NCBI RefSeq assembly: GCF_031846565.1
Contig: NZ_JAVRHL010000003.1
Span: 1,035,920 to 1,099,919, forward strand
Length of the DNA stretch: 64,000 nt
Reading direction: 5' to 3'
Origin: Tropicimonas_B omnivorans
GTDB taxonomy: Bacteria > Pseudomonadota > Alphaproteobacteria > Rhodobacterales > Rhodobacteraceae
Shown: in pieces, positions 36,396 to 44,799 of the stretch
Layout: every line of letters begins with the position of its first letter
Position numbering within the stretch: the stretch's first letter is position 1
Translations under genes and position numbers: made by a program
Notes under the pieces: generated by a model
What the model was told of the DNA's origin: nothing
The model's database searches: none
Seen by the model: the letters and a program-made list of their open reading frames with translations, nothing else

Positions 36396-36824
36396 TCAGG
36401 CCGCGGCGGTCCGGGCGGACAGCTGCCGGATGCGCTCGACCATCGCGCGAAGTCCATTGGAGCGCTGCGCGGAGAGATGATCGTTGAGGCCGAGCCGACC
36501 CATCTCGGCCCCGGCATCCACCTTGCCCACATCGCCGGCAGACAGTCCCGAATAGAGCGCCTGAAGGATCGCGATCAGGCCACGGACGATCATCGCATCG
36601 CTGTCGCCGTGAAACCGGAAGACGGCGGAGGGCCCCTGCCCCTCGATCTGCGGCACGAGCCAGACCTGGGAGGCGCATCCATCCACCTTGGTCGCCGGGA
36701 TGCGCTCTGCCTCCGGCAGCGGATCCATCGCCTTGCCGATCTCGATCACGTGGCGGTAGCGCTCTTCCCAATCATCCAGAAACTCGAAGGTCTCGACGAT
36801 CTCCTCGAACTGAGGCTGTGCCAT
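36396..36824 (-). CDS. sufE: Cysteine desulfuration protein SufE
   Basis: SufE takes persulfide sulfur from SufS and passes it to the SufBCD scaffold for Fe-S cluster assembly. The 142-residue protein has the active-site cysteine in KVDGCASQVWL near residue 50 and the family features FRFHGDSDAMIVRGLIAIL and RSNGLRAMVERIR. The rest of the suf operon is not here, as is usual for Rhodobacterales. Confidence 0.94.
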   Translation of the reverse strand: MAQPQFEEIVETFEFLDDWEERYRHVIEIGKAMDPLPEAERIPATKVDGCASQVWLVPQIEGQGPSAVFRFHGDSDAMIVRGLIAILQALYSGLSAGDVGKVDAGAEMGRLGLNDHLSAQRSNGLRAMVERIRQLSARTAAA

Positions 36825-36950
36825 TGAAATTACGCTCCCTGCTGCGACATGCCCGACCTAGTCGCCGGCGCCGGAGGCGTCCAGTGCATCGGCCGGGTTT
36901 TCAAGTCCGGGTCGATCGGCTACGCAGAGCGGCAAACGGGACGGGGACGG

Positions 36951-37439
36951 ATGATGAAGGCGACGATGCTGGCCGCGCTGGCCGCTGTGACGGTTCTTTC
37001 TAGCTGCGGCACGGTGCGCGAGAGCCGCCTCAACCCGTTGAACTGGTTCGGCGGCGGACGGTCCCAACCGGTGCTCGTCGAGGACGGCGATATCGCCGCC
37101 CCGGTCGATCGCAGGGGCCTCGTCGATCAGGTCGTAGAAATTTCGGTGGACCGTGCACCCGGCGGCGCCATCGTGTCCGCCGTCGGTCTTCCCCCGTCCC
37201 AAGGCTTCTGGTCAGCCGACCTCGTTCCTGCGAACGCGGAAATTGACGGCGATGCCATCCCGACGGGCGGTGCCATCGTTCTCGATTTCAGAGTATTCCC
37301 GCCCGCCGAGCCGAAGCCGGCGGGCACCCAGCCCTCTCGCGAACTGACCGCCGGTCTGTTCCTGACCGACCAGACCCTCGCGGGTGCGCGTCAGATCATC
37401 GTCCGCGGCGCGCGCAACCAGATCACCTCGTCGCGCTGA
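36951..37439 (+). CDS. Small lipoprotein of unknown function
   Basis: The 162-residue protein has a lipoprotein signal (MLAALAAVTVLSSC), then LNPLNWFGGGRS and a beta-rich domain (LVDQVVEISVDRAPGGAIVSAVGLPPSQGFW). Two adjacent ATG codons (36951, 36954) follow GGGGACGG. The open frame back to 36849 is unlikely. A widespread Rhodobacteraceae envelope lipoprotein is likely, but function is unknown. It is divergent from sufE. Confidence 0.8.
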   Translation: MMKATMLAALAAVTVLSSCGTVRESRLNPLNWFGGGRSQPVLVEDGDIAAPVDRRGLVDQVVEISVDRAPGGAIVSAVGLPPSQGFWSADLVPANAEIDGDAIPTGGAIVLDFRVFPPAEPKPAGTQPSRELTAGLFLTDQTLAGARQIIVRGARNQITSSR

Positions 37440-37476
37440 CGCGAAAGGAGCCTGGTCCGCGCGGTATCGGGCGGCG

Positions 37477-37542
37477 TCAGTGCCGGCGCCGCGCCCGCTG
37501 GAACAGTTTCCAGACGGCGAACAACTTGATCAGCTTGCGCAT
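37477..37542 (-). CDS. Candidate 21-residue basic microprotein
   Basis: Reading the minus strand from the ATG at 37542 gives 21 residues that begin MRKLIKLFAVWKLF and end in an RRRH tail. It is a basic amphipathic helix with two tryptophans. The sequence GGAAGGA lies about 7 nt upstream, a strong ribosome site that a random frame would rarely have. It sits downstream of and on the same strand as rnd. Too short to assign by family; it may be real or chance. Confidence 0.4.
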   Translation of the reverse strand: MRKLIKLFAVWKLFQRARRRH

Positions 37543-37611
37543 GGCGGTATCCTTCCTGTGGGTGCTGGAAGGCTGAACGCGTCCCGGCCCGGATAGGTTC
37601 GCCTCAAAGGG

Positions 37612-38769
37612 TCAGAGTTCGACGATCCGCACCGAGGAGCCTTTGGCGGACAGGGCGATCTCGCCCGCGCAGAGGCGCATTGCATCCGTTCCAAAGACCT
37701 CGCCGCGCCACCCTTTCAGGGCCGGGCCATTCCGCTCGCCGGCGGCGATGGCGTCGAGCTCGGAGGACGTGGCAATGAGTTTCTGGGCAACGCCCTCCTG
37801 CTCCGCCTTCGCCTTGAGAAGGACCCTCAGGAGGTCCGCCAGCGCCGGGTTCACCTCCTTGCGGTCCTTGTCCTGCGGCGCTTTGGGCCAGGCGTCCTGC
37901 GGCATCTCGAGACCGGCAGCGACGGCCGCGAGGATGCCCTCGGCGATCGGCCCCTTGCGCGCCTCGCGCAGGACCATCCGGCTGCGGGACAGATCCTCGA
38001 GGGACCGCGGCTTGGTCGAGGCCAGTTCCAGGAGCGCATCGTCCTTCAGGACGCGGTTGCGCGGGATGTCCCGCTCCTGCGCGTAGCTCTCGCGGAACTC
38101 GGCCAGCGTCTTGACGATAGCGAGGAACTTGCCGGAGCTCGTCCGGGTCTTCACCCTGCGCCAGGCCTCCGACGGTTCGACCATGTAGGTCGCCGGCGTC
38201 GTCAGGACCTCCAGCTCCTCGCCGAGCCATGCCGTGCGGCCGGACTTCTGCAGCTCGGCGGCGAGATGCTCGTAGATCACCCGAAGGTGCGTCACGTCGG
38301 CGATGGCATAGGTCTTCTGCGCATCGCTCAGAGGGCGGCGGGACCAGTCGGTGAAGCGGGACGTCTTGTCGACGGTCCCGCGCGCGATGCGCTTCACCAG
38401 CGTCTCGTAGCCCACCTGCTCCCCGAACCCGCAGACCATGGCGGCGACCTGGGTATCGAAAAGCGGCTCGGGGATGACACCGCCATCGTGCCAGAAGATC
38501 TCCAGATCCTGCCGCGCGGCATGGAAGACCTTCACCACACTTTGGTCACGGAAGAGCTCGTAGAGCGGCTCGAGCGACAGCGCCTCTCCGCCAGCGATGG
38601 GATCGACCAGCACGGCCTCCCCCTCGCCCGGTAGCGCGATCTGCACGAGGCACAGTTTGGAATAGTACGTCCGTTCACGCAGGAACTCGGTATCCACCGT
38701 GACGTACTCGCCCTTCGTTGCCCGCGCGCAGAACTCGGCCAGTGTCTCGGTGTCGGTAATCGTGCGCAT
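37612..38769 (-). CDS. rnd: Ribonuclease D
   Basis: RNase D trims the 3' ends of tRNA precursors. The 385-residue protein has the DEDD exonuclease domain: VTVDTEFLRERTYYSKLCLVQ (Exo I), VFHAARQDLEIFW (Exo II), DTQVAAMVCGFGEQVGYETLV and YAIADVTHLRVIYEHL (Exo III). A helical HRDC region follows at about 205-290. Its length is typical. Confidence 0.95.
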   Translation of the reverse strand: MRTITDTETLAEFCARATKGEYVTVDTEFLRERTYYSKLCLVQIALPGEGEAVLVDPIAGGEALSLEPLYELFRDQSVVKVFHAARQDLEIFWHDGGVIPEPLFDTQVAAMVCGFGEQVGYETLVKRIARGTVDKTSRFTDWSRRPLSDAQKTYAIADVTHLRVIYEHLAAELQKSGRTAWLGEELEVLTTPATYMVEPSEAWRRVKTRTSSGKFLAIVKTLAEFRESYAQERDIPRNRVLKDDALLELASTKPRSLEDLSRSRMVLREARKGPIAEGILAAVAAGLEMPQDAWPKAPQDKDRKEVNPALADLLRVLLKAKAEQEGVAQKLIATSSELDAIAAGERNGPALKGWRGEVFGTDAMRLCAGEIALSAKGSSVRIVEL

Positions 38770-39006
38770 CGGGCCTCCGGTATTTCGCGGTCGCGGACGA
38801 ATGAATGCCGCGCCGGGCTCAGTTCTTGAGCATAAAAGGGTGCGGAAACAAGCTTTGGTGTAACATAAAGGTGCAGATCGCGCGATTTTCGCGGCGCCAC
38901 GATGGATGTTTCTCTAAAAAGTCCCCAAAGAGACGCAAAGGCCTGCTTTAAAAGCAGACACGCACGCTTCGGAAGCGCGCAAGTTCGTATTTTGGAGACG
39001 TATGTC
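38770..39006. other. Gap between rnd and Hint-domain gene
   Basis: About 237 bp, visibly richer in A and T than its surroundings. It holds small hairpins, CTGCTT-TAA-AAGCAG and CGCTT-CGG-AAGCG at about 38,940-38,980. It probably contains the promoter and leader of the Hint-domain gene. Confidence 0.45.
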
Positions 39007-40011
39007 ATGTCGGACGTTACACTCTACCTCACCGGTGACCAGATCGGCACCTACGGCTGGGCCAACTCTGGCGGAAACGGCGACGACATGAAGGTCGAGC
39101 TGGACGGCGTGAAGACACTCGGCGGCCCCACGGACGTTTTCCGCATCGTGGTAAAGCAGACCAATGGTGGGTCCGAGTTCTCCAACAGTCAGTTCGTCGA
39201 GATCTACGCTTATCCCGACGAGGGCGAAAATCCGAAGCCGCTCTTCAACCACCTAAATCCTCAGAACGACCGTTTTCAGGGCCGCGCCTCCTCCAACGAT
39301 CACCAGATCTTCGACAGCGGCGGGCAGAAGGTCGTGTTCGACGTGAACGGCGTGAGCGAAGGCAAGATGACCTACGGGCCGGGCTACGAACCGCCGCGCC
39401 ACGAGAAGATGCCCTTCGAGTCCTTCTACTCGGAGCCGCCCGACAGCTTCCCCTGCTTTGCCGCCGGAACCCTGATCGATACGCCGGACGGCCCCCGCCG
39501 GGTCGAGACGCTCGCCATCGGCGATCTGGTGACCACGCGGGACAACGGCGCGCAGCCGGTCCTATGGGCCGGATCCAGGCGCGTGACGGGGCGCGGCAAG
39601 CTTGCCCCGGTTCTGATCGAGGCAGGTGCGCTCGGAAACGCCCGCGCTCTCGTCGTCTCCGCTCAGCACCGGATCCTTATGAGCGATGCGCGTGCGCCGC
39701 TGCTGTTCGACGACGGCGAAGTCCTCGTTCCTGCCCTCGCCCTGGTGAACGGCACCACGATCCGGCGTATCTCCGTTCCGGACATCACCTATTGCCACAT
39801 CGCGCTCGAGAATCACGAGATCCTGAGCGCGGAGGGCATCGCCTGCGAGAGCCTGCTCCTTGGCGAAACGGGGATCGGGTCCCTGGCGCCGGCCGCACGG
39901 GCAGAGCTGGCCGCGATCTTCCCGGAACTGACCAAGGCGCATCCCCGCGTCCCGGCGCCGGCGCGGCCGCTGCTGCGTCCGTGGGAAGCGGAATTGCTGC
40001 GCGAAGAGTAA
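39007..40011 (+). CDS. Hint (Hedgehog/intein)-domain protein
   Basis: The 334-residue protein has an N-terminal domain (1-145, TLYLTGDQIGTYGWANSGG, VEIYAYPDEGE) that I do not recognise, followed by a Hint_2 domain. The splice-like block CFAAGTLIDTPDG begins at Cys150, then IGDLVTTRDNGAQPVLWAG, and VSAQHRILM with the block B-type His221. It probably self-cleaves to release the N-terminal part, as in secreted Rhodobacteraceae Hint proteins; activity is inferred. There is no classical signal peptide. GGAGA precedes the ATG. Confidence 0.87.
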   Translation: MSDVTLYLTGDQIGTYGWANSGGNGDDMKVELDGVKTLGGPTDVFRIVVKQTNGGSEFSNSQFVEIYAYPDEGENPKPLFNHLNPQNDRFQGRASSNDHQIFDSGGQKVVFDVNGVSEGKMTYGPGYEPPRHEKMPFESFYSEPPDSFPCFAAGTLIDTPDGPRRVETLAIGDLVTTRDNGAQPVLWAGSRRVTGRGKLAPVLIEAGALGNARALVVSAQHRILMSDARAPLLFDDGEVLVPALALVNGTTIRRISVPDITYCHIALENHEILSAEGIACESLLLGETGIGSLAPAARAELAAIFPELTKAHPRVPAPARPLLRPWEAELLREE

Positions 40012-40123
40012 CGTCTCGGGAGGGGGCGGCGGTACGGGCTTCGGCCGAGCCGCCACTACCGTTCGTTTGGTCGGGCCTTGCCAGCGTGACGGCACAGCGG
40101 CGGATCCGTAGGGCGGGACTATC

Positions 40124-40714
40124 TCAGAGCAGGACGGGCGTTCGGTCCCCGGCGGCAAAGCGGCGCAGCACGGCGGGATAGAGCCGGTGCTCGGCAGACA
40201 GGACACGCGCGGCCAGCGCCTCGGGCGTGTCGCCCGGAACGATCGGGACGCGGGCCTGCCCGAGAATCGGACCGCCGTCGAGCTCGGACGTGACCTCGTG
40301 AACGGAGCAGCCCCCCTCCTCATCCCCCGCCTCGATGGCGCGGGCGTGGGTGTGCAGGCCCCGGTACTTCGGCAAAAGCGACGGGTGGATATTCAGCATC
40401 CGGCCTTCCCACCGCGCGACGAACCCGTCCGTCAGGATCCGCATGAACCCCGCGAGGCAGAGGATATCCGGCTGGTGCGCCTTGAGCCGACGAGTCAGCT
40501 CGGCCTCGAAGGCCGGGCGGTCGCCGCGATACTTTCGGTGGTCGACCGCGTCCACGGCGAGGCCCCGCTCGGCCGCCCGGGCCAGCCCGCCGGCGCCGGG
40601 ATCGTTCGAGATGACGCAGACAGGCCGGGCCGGATGATCGCCCTTTGCCATGTCGTCCAGGAGGGCGAGCATGTTGGAGCCGCCGCCCGAGATCAGGATG
40701 GCGACGGACTTCAC
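40124..40714 (-). CDS. purN: Phosphoribosylglycinamide formyltransferase
   Basis: PurN formylates GAR with 10-formyl-THF in purine synthesis. The 196-residue protein starts with GTG and has ILISGGGSNMLALLDDM, VISNDPGAGGLARA, CLAGFMRILTDGFVARW, the catalytic NIHPSLLPKYRGLHTHARAI and EVTSELDGGPILGQARV. The GTG overlaps the purM stop (GTGA), so the two are translationally coupled. Confidence 0.96.
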   Translation of the reverse strand: MKSVAILISGGGSNMLALLDDMAKGDHPARPVCVISNDPGAGGLARAAERGLAVDAVDHRKYRGDRPAFEAELTRRLKAHQPDILCLAGFMRILTDGFVARWEGRMLNIHPSLLPKYRGLHTHARAIEAGDEEGGCSVHEVTSELDGGPILGQARVPIVPGDTPEALAARVLSAEHRLYPAVLRRFAAGDRTPVLL

Positions 40715-41760
40715 GCCGCGCTCCAACCGCCCCGGTAGGAGACGCCCTCTCCGCTCGTCACGCGGCCGATGCGGACCGGCGACGCGCCTTCGGCCTCCAG
40801 CAGATCCGTCAAGGCGTCCGCGCGATCCCGGGCGACGCTGAGGACCATGCCGACGCCGCAATTGAACGTCCGCAGCATTTCCGATTGCGCGATGCCGCCG
40901 GCATCCCTCAGCCAGCCGAAGACTGGCGGGAGGGACCACGCGCCGAGATCCACCTCGGCGCCGCAGCCTTCGGGCAGGATGCGCGGCAGGTTCTCGGTCA
41001 GTCCGCCGCCGGTGATATGCGCCAGTCCGTGGACGCCGCCCGCCCGCAGGGCCGAGAGGCAAGGCGCAACGTAGAGCGTGGTGGGCGCAAGGAGGGCCTC
41101 GCCGAGCGTGCCGTCCGAGAAGGGCGAGGCGTCATTCCAGACGAGATTCGCCCGCTCCGCCACGCGGCGTACCAGGGAGAAGCCGTTGGAGTGAACGCCG
41201 GACGACGGCAGTCCGATCAGGACATCCCCTTCTGCGACGCCGTCCGGCAGGGCCGTGCCCCGCTCCATCGCGCCCACGGCGAAGCCCGCGAGATCGAAAT
41301 CGCCCTTGGCGTAGAGCCCCGGCATCTCCGCCGTCTCACCGCCGATGAGAGCGCAACCGGCCTCGCCACACGCCCGCGCAATCCCGTCCACGAGCCGGCC
41401 CGCCTCCTCGACGTCGAGCGCGCCGGTCGCGAAGTAATCGAGAAAGAAGAGAGGTTCGGCGCCCTGGCAGACCAGATCGTTGACGCACATCGCGACGAGG
41501 TCCTGCCCCAGATCGTCGATCCGGCCGGTATCGATCCCGATCCGCAGCTTCGTTCCGACACCGTCCGTCGCCGCAACGAGAATGGGGTCCTCGTAGCCCG
41601 CTGCCTTCAGATCGAAAAGCCCGCCGAAGCCGCCGAGGCCGGCCATCACGCCGGCGCGCCGGGTGGCCTTCGCGCCCGGCTTGATCCGCTCCACCAAGGC
41701 ATTGCCGGCGGCGATATCCACCCCGGCCCCGGCATAGGTCAGCCCGGTTTCGTCAGACAT
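40711..41760 (-). CDS. purM: Phosphoribosylformylglycinamidine cyclo-ligase
   Basis: PurM closes the imidazole ring of AIR with ATP. The 349-residue protein starts MSDETGLTYAGAGVDIAAGN and has ATDGVGTKLRIGIDTGR, ALIGGETAEMPGLY, IGLPSSGVHSNGFSLVR and AHITGGGLTENLPRILP. The ATG at 41760 matches the family N-terminus; the frame open to 41817 is extra. purN follows with a 4-nt overlap. Confidence 0.97.
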   Translation of the reverse strand: MSDETGLTYAGAGVDIAAGNALVERIKPGAKATRRAGVMAGLGGFGGLFDLKAAGYEDPILVAATDGVGTKLRIGIDTGRIDDLGQDLVAMCVNDLVCQGAEPLFFLDYFATGALDVEEAGRLVDGIARACGEAGCALIGGETAEMPGLYAKGDFDLAGFAVGAMERGTALPDGVAEGDVLIGLPSSGVHSNGFSLVRRVAERANLVWNDASPFSDGTLGEALLAPTTLYVAPCLSALRAGGVHGLAHITGGGLTENLPRILPEGCGAEVDLGAWSLPPVFGWLRDAGGIAQSEMLRTFNCGVGMVLSVARDRADALTDLLEAEGASPVRIGRVTSGEGVSYRGGWSAA

Positions 41761-41863
41761 GGCAGGTCTCCCTCGTGGCCTGCCCGGGCGAATAGCCGCT
41801 TTGCAAGGGGGGATCAACGCGGCTTGACCGGCCCCTTCAACCTGATAATCGGGATGGTGCGGC

Positions 41864-41936
41864 GGGCCTGTAGCTCAACGGTTAGAGCAGAGCGCTCATA
41901 ACGCTTTGGTTGCAGGTTCGAATCCTGCCGGGCCTA
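41864..41936 (+). tRNA. tRNA with CAU anticodon, probably tRNA-Ile2
   Basis: A full cloverleaf folds by hand: acceptor GGGCCTG / CGGGCCT with a G1-U72 wobble, D stem GCTC / GAGC, anticodon stem GAGCG / CGCTT with loop CTCATAA (anticodon CAT at 41897-41899), T stem GCAGG / CCTGC with loop TTCGAAT, discriminator A. CCA is not fully encoded. The TTTGGTTGC variable-loop region resembles lysidine-modified tRNA-Ile2 more than elongator Met, but a Met identity is not excluded. Confidence 0.9.
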
Positions 41937-42264
41937 CCGCTGCCTTCCCTGCCGTTGTTCCGGCGGGTACATCTCTGCCAAACACGACACTTCGGCGGGT
42001 TTCCTACGGGTCATTACGTTCCATCATCTTGCGGGCCACGCCTTTCCAATGGCTTAGAGGACTCGATCCAGCTAGTTCTACACGAGGTCGCTGATCCTCC
42101 TATTGTTCAAATAGCATTAGCTGCGGCCACGACATGAGTGTCGGCCGATCAAGCCGTTTGACCGTACCGCAAAACCAGATCGCGTTGCGTGGTTACCTTG
42201 AATCTGCCCGCAGTCGGAGACGGCGAGCAACTAATCTTTGCCGGCGACGCCATAGTCCCCCGGC

Positions 42265-42480
42265 CGCCTTCAGAAAGTGGACATTCAGCAGGTTACCAAG
42301 GTCGGCACCCATTGGGACGACACGAAAGGGCGGAGAGCGGACGTTCGCTGCGGTGGCGAAGGCATCCCGGCCGCACCGGAGATGCGGACATTCAGCCCGG
42401 AACCCAGGCCAGTATGCGCTCAGTAGACGTGAAGGGCGGGGAGCTGCCATTCGCTGCAGTCGGCGCGAATTGACCGCTCT
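42265..42480. repeat. Degenerate GGACATTCAGC / TTCGCTGC repeats, first cluster
   Basis: Short related segments follow each other: GTGGACATTCAGC, GCGGACGTTCGCTGCGGTG, GATGCGGACATTCAGCCCGG and GCTGCCATTCGCTGCAGTCGG. The same words recur, on either strand, near 50.5, 54.25, 58.4, 59.2, 59.4, 61.2-61.4 and 61.95 kb. The copies are diverged, so the unit is not sharply bounded. Confidence 0.6.
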
Positions 42481-42740
42481 ACGTTGCCATTGTTTATATA
42501 CTCTCGGCTCGCTTTGCCTCACCTTGATACGCCGACAGAGCGTTCGATGCAGGGCCGTCGCAACTATCGGCGCGTACGATAACCGGACGAGCGGCGAAAA
42601 AACCTCACATCCGAGTCCATGTCTGGAACCACACCGAGACGCGGCCGCTTTTGGTCTCGAGCACGTTGTCGATCGCCGAGTCCACGGAACGTCGTAGTGG
42701 ACGGCAGGCACGTGTCGTTTTGCTCGCGAGAGGTTCGAGA

Positions 42741-42836
42741 ATGTCCAATACCCTGAAATGCCCACGTTGCGGGGGTTCAACCGATCCCACGATCGCTCTG
42801 TGTCCCCGTTCCAGCGCAGATATCGGCATCCGCTAA
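42741..42836 (+). CDS. Possible 31-residue zinc-ribbon fragment
   Basis: The frame begins MSNTLKCPRCGGST and ends at TAA after a second CP pair (ALCPRSS), giving one and a half Cys-x-x-Cys knuckles. GAGAGG lies upstream. It looks like the first knuckle of a zinc-ribbon protein cut short; a chance frame is possible. Confidence 0.28.
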   Translation: MSNTLKCPRCGGSTDPTIALCPRSSADIGIR

Positions 42837-42946
42837 CCCTTCCCCTGCGGAAGGGGCAGCTTTGCGACCTTCCGCCCAAGGCGCAACAGCCGCTTGTCCG
42901 ACGCGATTGCTCTGAACTTCTGGCGATCCCCAAGAAAGGAAATTCC

Positions 42947-43603
42947 ATGTTCCGAAATTACCGTTCCGACGATCGACGCGACCACGATCCCTCCACGCTC
43001 TGGATCGCAACCGGTATCGGCGCCCTGCTGGGCGTCGCGGCATTTTCCATCTATCAGGCCCAGACCCGGAACAGCGTCGCCTACCGCCCCGACGACGATG
43101 CCCCCCTGCGGGTTTCGCGCAGGCAGGACAGTCGCCTGACCGTGACCGGGCGCACGGTGACGATCGACCGGCCTCGCAGCGAACTCTACGCCTTCTGGCG
43201 CGATTTCTCGAACCTGCCGCAGGTGATGGAGAACGTCCGCGACGTCACCGGGGGCGCCGACCTCAGCGAATGGACGATCGAAGGCCCCGCCGGGCGCGAC
43301 GTCACACTCGTCACAACCGTGACGGAGGATCTCGAGGGCGAGCGTATCGCGTGGGAATCGACGTACGAGTCCGAGATCGAACACCACGGATACGTGGCCT
43401 TCCGCGACGCTCCCGCCGGACGGGGCACCGAAGTGACGTTGGAACTGGCATATGCCGCGCCGGGTGGCACGCTGGGCCGCTGGGTTGCGAAGGCTCTGCA
43501 GGCCGAACCACACCTTCAGGCCCGCCGAGATCTGAAACGGCTGAAGATGCTGATGGAAACAGGCGAGATCGCCACGAACTCCAATCGCCGCGACGCGGCC
43601 TGA
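42947..43603 (+). CDS. Membrane-anchored SRPBCC (cyclase/dehydrase-like) protein
   Basis: The 218-residue protein has one N-terminal membrane helix (LWIATGIGALLGVAAFSIYQA, about 19-39) and a SRPBCC/START-like domain (about 65-190): VTIDRPRSELYAFWRDFSNL, VMENVRDVTGG, ERIAWESTYES, HHGYVAFRDAPAGRGTEVTL. This fold binds hydrophobic ligands. AAGAAAGGA precedes the ATG. It is the first gene of an operon with the alcohol dehydrogenase at 43615, 11 bp away. The ligand is unknown. Confidence 0.88.
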   Translation: MFRNYRSDDRRDHDPSTLWIATGIGALLGVAAFSIYQAQTRNSVAYRPDDDAPLRVSRRQDSRLTVTGRTVTIDRPRSELYAFWRDFSNLPQVMENVRDVTGGADLSEWTIEGPAGRDVTLVTTVTEDLEGERIAWESTYESEIEHHGYVAFRDAPAGRGTEVTLELAYAAPGGTLGRWVAKALQAEPHLQARRDLKRLKMLMETGEIATNSNRRDAA

Positions 43604-43614
43604 AAGGACATACC

Positions 43615-44799
43615 ATGCGCGCACTGACCTGGCACGGAAAGCACGATGTTCGGGTGGACACCGTTCCCGACCCCGAAATCGTCAACCCCCGCGACGCCAT
43701 CATCGAAGTAACCTCGACCGCGATCTGCGGCTCGGATCTGCACCTTTATGACGGCGTGATACCCGGCATGCTCTCGGGCGACATCCTGGGCCATGAGTTC
43801 ATGGGGCGCGTCGTCGATGTCGGCTCCAAGAGTACGCTGAAAAAGGGCCAGCGAGTGGTGGTGCCCTTTACGATCTCCTGCGGCAGCTGCTTTTTTTGCA
43901 AGAACACGCAATTTTCAGCCTGCGACAACACCAACCCGGTCGAGAAGCAGGACATCACCGAAGCGCTCTACGGCCATTCAGTGAGCTCCCTCTTCGGCTA
44001 TTCGCATCTGACCGGCGGCTATCCGGGCGGGCAAGCCGAATACGTACGCGTCCCGTTCTCGGACGTCGGTCCCATCGTGATCCCCGACGGGCTGGAGGAT
44101 GACGACGTGCTGTTCTTGTCGGATATCCTGCCCACCGGCTGGCAAGGGGCAGAGAACGCCGACATCAAGGAAGGCGACACAGTCGCCGTCTGGGGCTGCG
44201 GTCCCGTGGGCCTCTTCGCGGTGCAATCGGCGCTCGCCATGGGTGCGGCCCGCGTGATTGCGATCGACGAGTATCCCAACCGTCTGGCGCTCGCCAAGAA
44301 GCTCGGCGCAGAGGTGATCGACTTCAAGCAGACGAACGTGCTCGAAGCGCTGACGGAAATGTCGGGCGGCTTCGGTCCGGACGCGGTGATCGACGCGGTC
44401 GGCATGGAAAGCCACGGCTTCGCCCCCGACACGGTGATGGACAACATCAAGCAGAACGTCGGCATGGGGGCCGACAGCGCCCACGCGCTGCGCGAGGCGA
44501 TCATGTGCGTGCGCAAGGGTGGCACAGTATCGATCCCCGGCGTCTACGGCGGCATGCTCGACAAGTTCCCATTGGGCGCGCTGATGGAGAAGGGCGTGCA
44601 GGTTCGCTCGGGCCAGACCCACGTGCAGCGCTACCTGCCCGATCTCCTGCGCCGCATCGGTGAGGGTGAGTTGGACACGCAGTACATGATCTCGCACCGA
44701 CTACCGCTGGAACAGGCCGTCGAGGGCTACAAGAACTTCCGCTGGAACCAGAATGACTGGACCAAGGTCGTCCTGAAGCCCGGAACGCAGTTGAACTGA
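43615..44799 (+). CDS. Zinc-dependent alcohol dehydrogenase
   Basis: The 394-residue enzyme is a medium-chain dehydrogenase of the formaldehyde-dehydrogenase-like group. Catalytic zinc ligands Cys38 (AICGSDLHLYDG) and His60-Glu61 (LGHEFMG) and structural zinc cysteines at 89, 92, 95 and 103 are all present. The NAD-binding loop is VWGCGPVGLFAVQ, followed by VIAIDEYPNRLALAKKLGAE. Substrate is unknown. Its stop overlaps the ATG of the next gene (ATGA). Confidence 0.92.
   Translation: MRALTWHGKHDVRVDTVPDPEIVNPRDAIIEVTSTAICGSDLHLYDGVIPGMLSGDILGHEFMGRVVDVGSKSTLKKGQRVVVPFTISCGSCFFCKNTQFSACDNTNPVEKQDITEALYGHSVSSLFGYSHLTGGYPGGQAEYVRVPFSDVGPIVIPDGLEDDDVLFLSDILPTGWQGAENADIKEGDTVAVWGCGPVGLFAVQSALAMGAARVIAIDEYPNRLALAKKLGAEVIDFKQTNVLEALTEMSGGFGPDAVIDAVGMESHGFAPDTVMDNIKQNVGMGADSAHALREAIMCVRKGGTVSIPGVYGGMLDKFPLGALMEKGVQVRSGQTHVQRYLPDLLRRIGEGELDTQYMISHRLPLEQAVEGYKNFRWNQNDWTKVVLKPGTQLN

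Larger units (their letters stand above)
41937..42946. other. Gene-poor stretch at the start of the accessory region
   Basis: About 1 kb right after the tRNA with no gene I can support. It contains three to four copies of the degenerate repeat family (about 42,265-42,480), a 15-mer GTCTGGAACCACACC (42621-42635) that recurs at 46892, and a 31-residue zinc-ribbon-like frame at 42741. The frame at 41910-42137 ends in ALAAATT and looks faintly protein-like but is not convincing. The composition looks less GC-rich than the left part. Confidence 0.6.

Noticed and set aside
34607..36532. A 641-codon open frame on the minus strand
   Set aside because: It crosses the corrinoid and DUF1638 genes in antisense; those have intact motifs, this frame has none.
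41910..42137. A frame starting in the tRNA whose end looks faintly like a protein C-terminus
   Set aside because: It overlaps the tRNA, has no ribosome site and is too short to judge.
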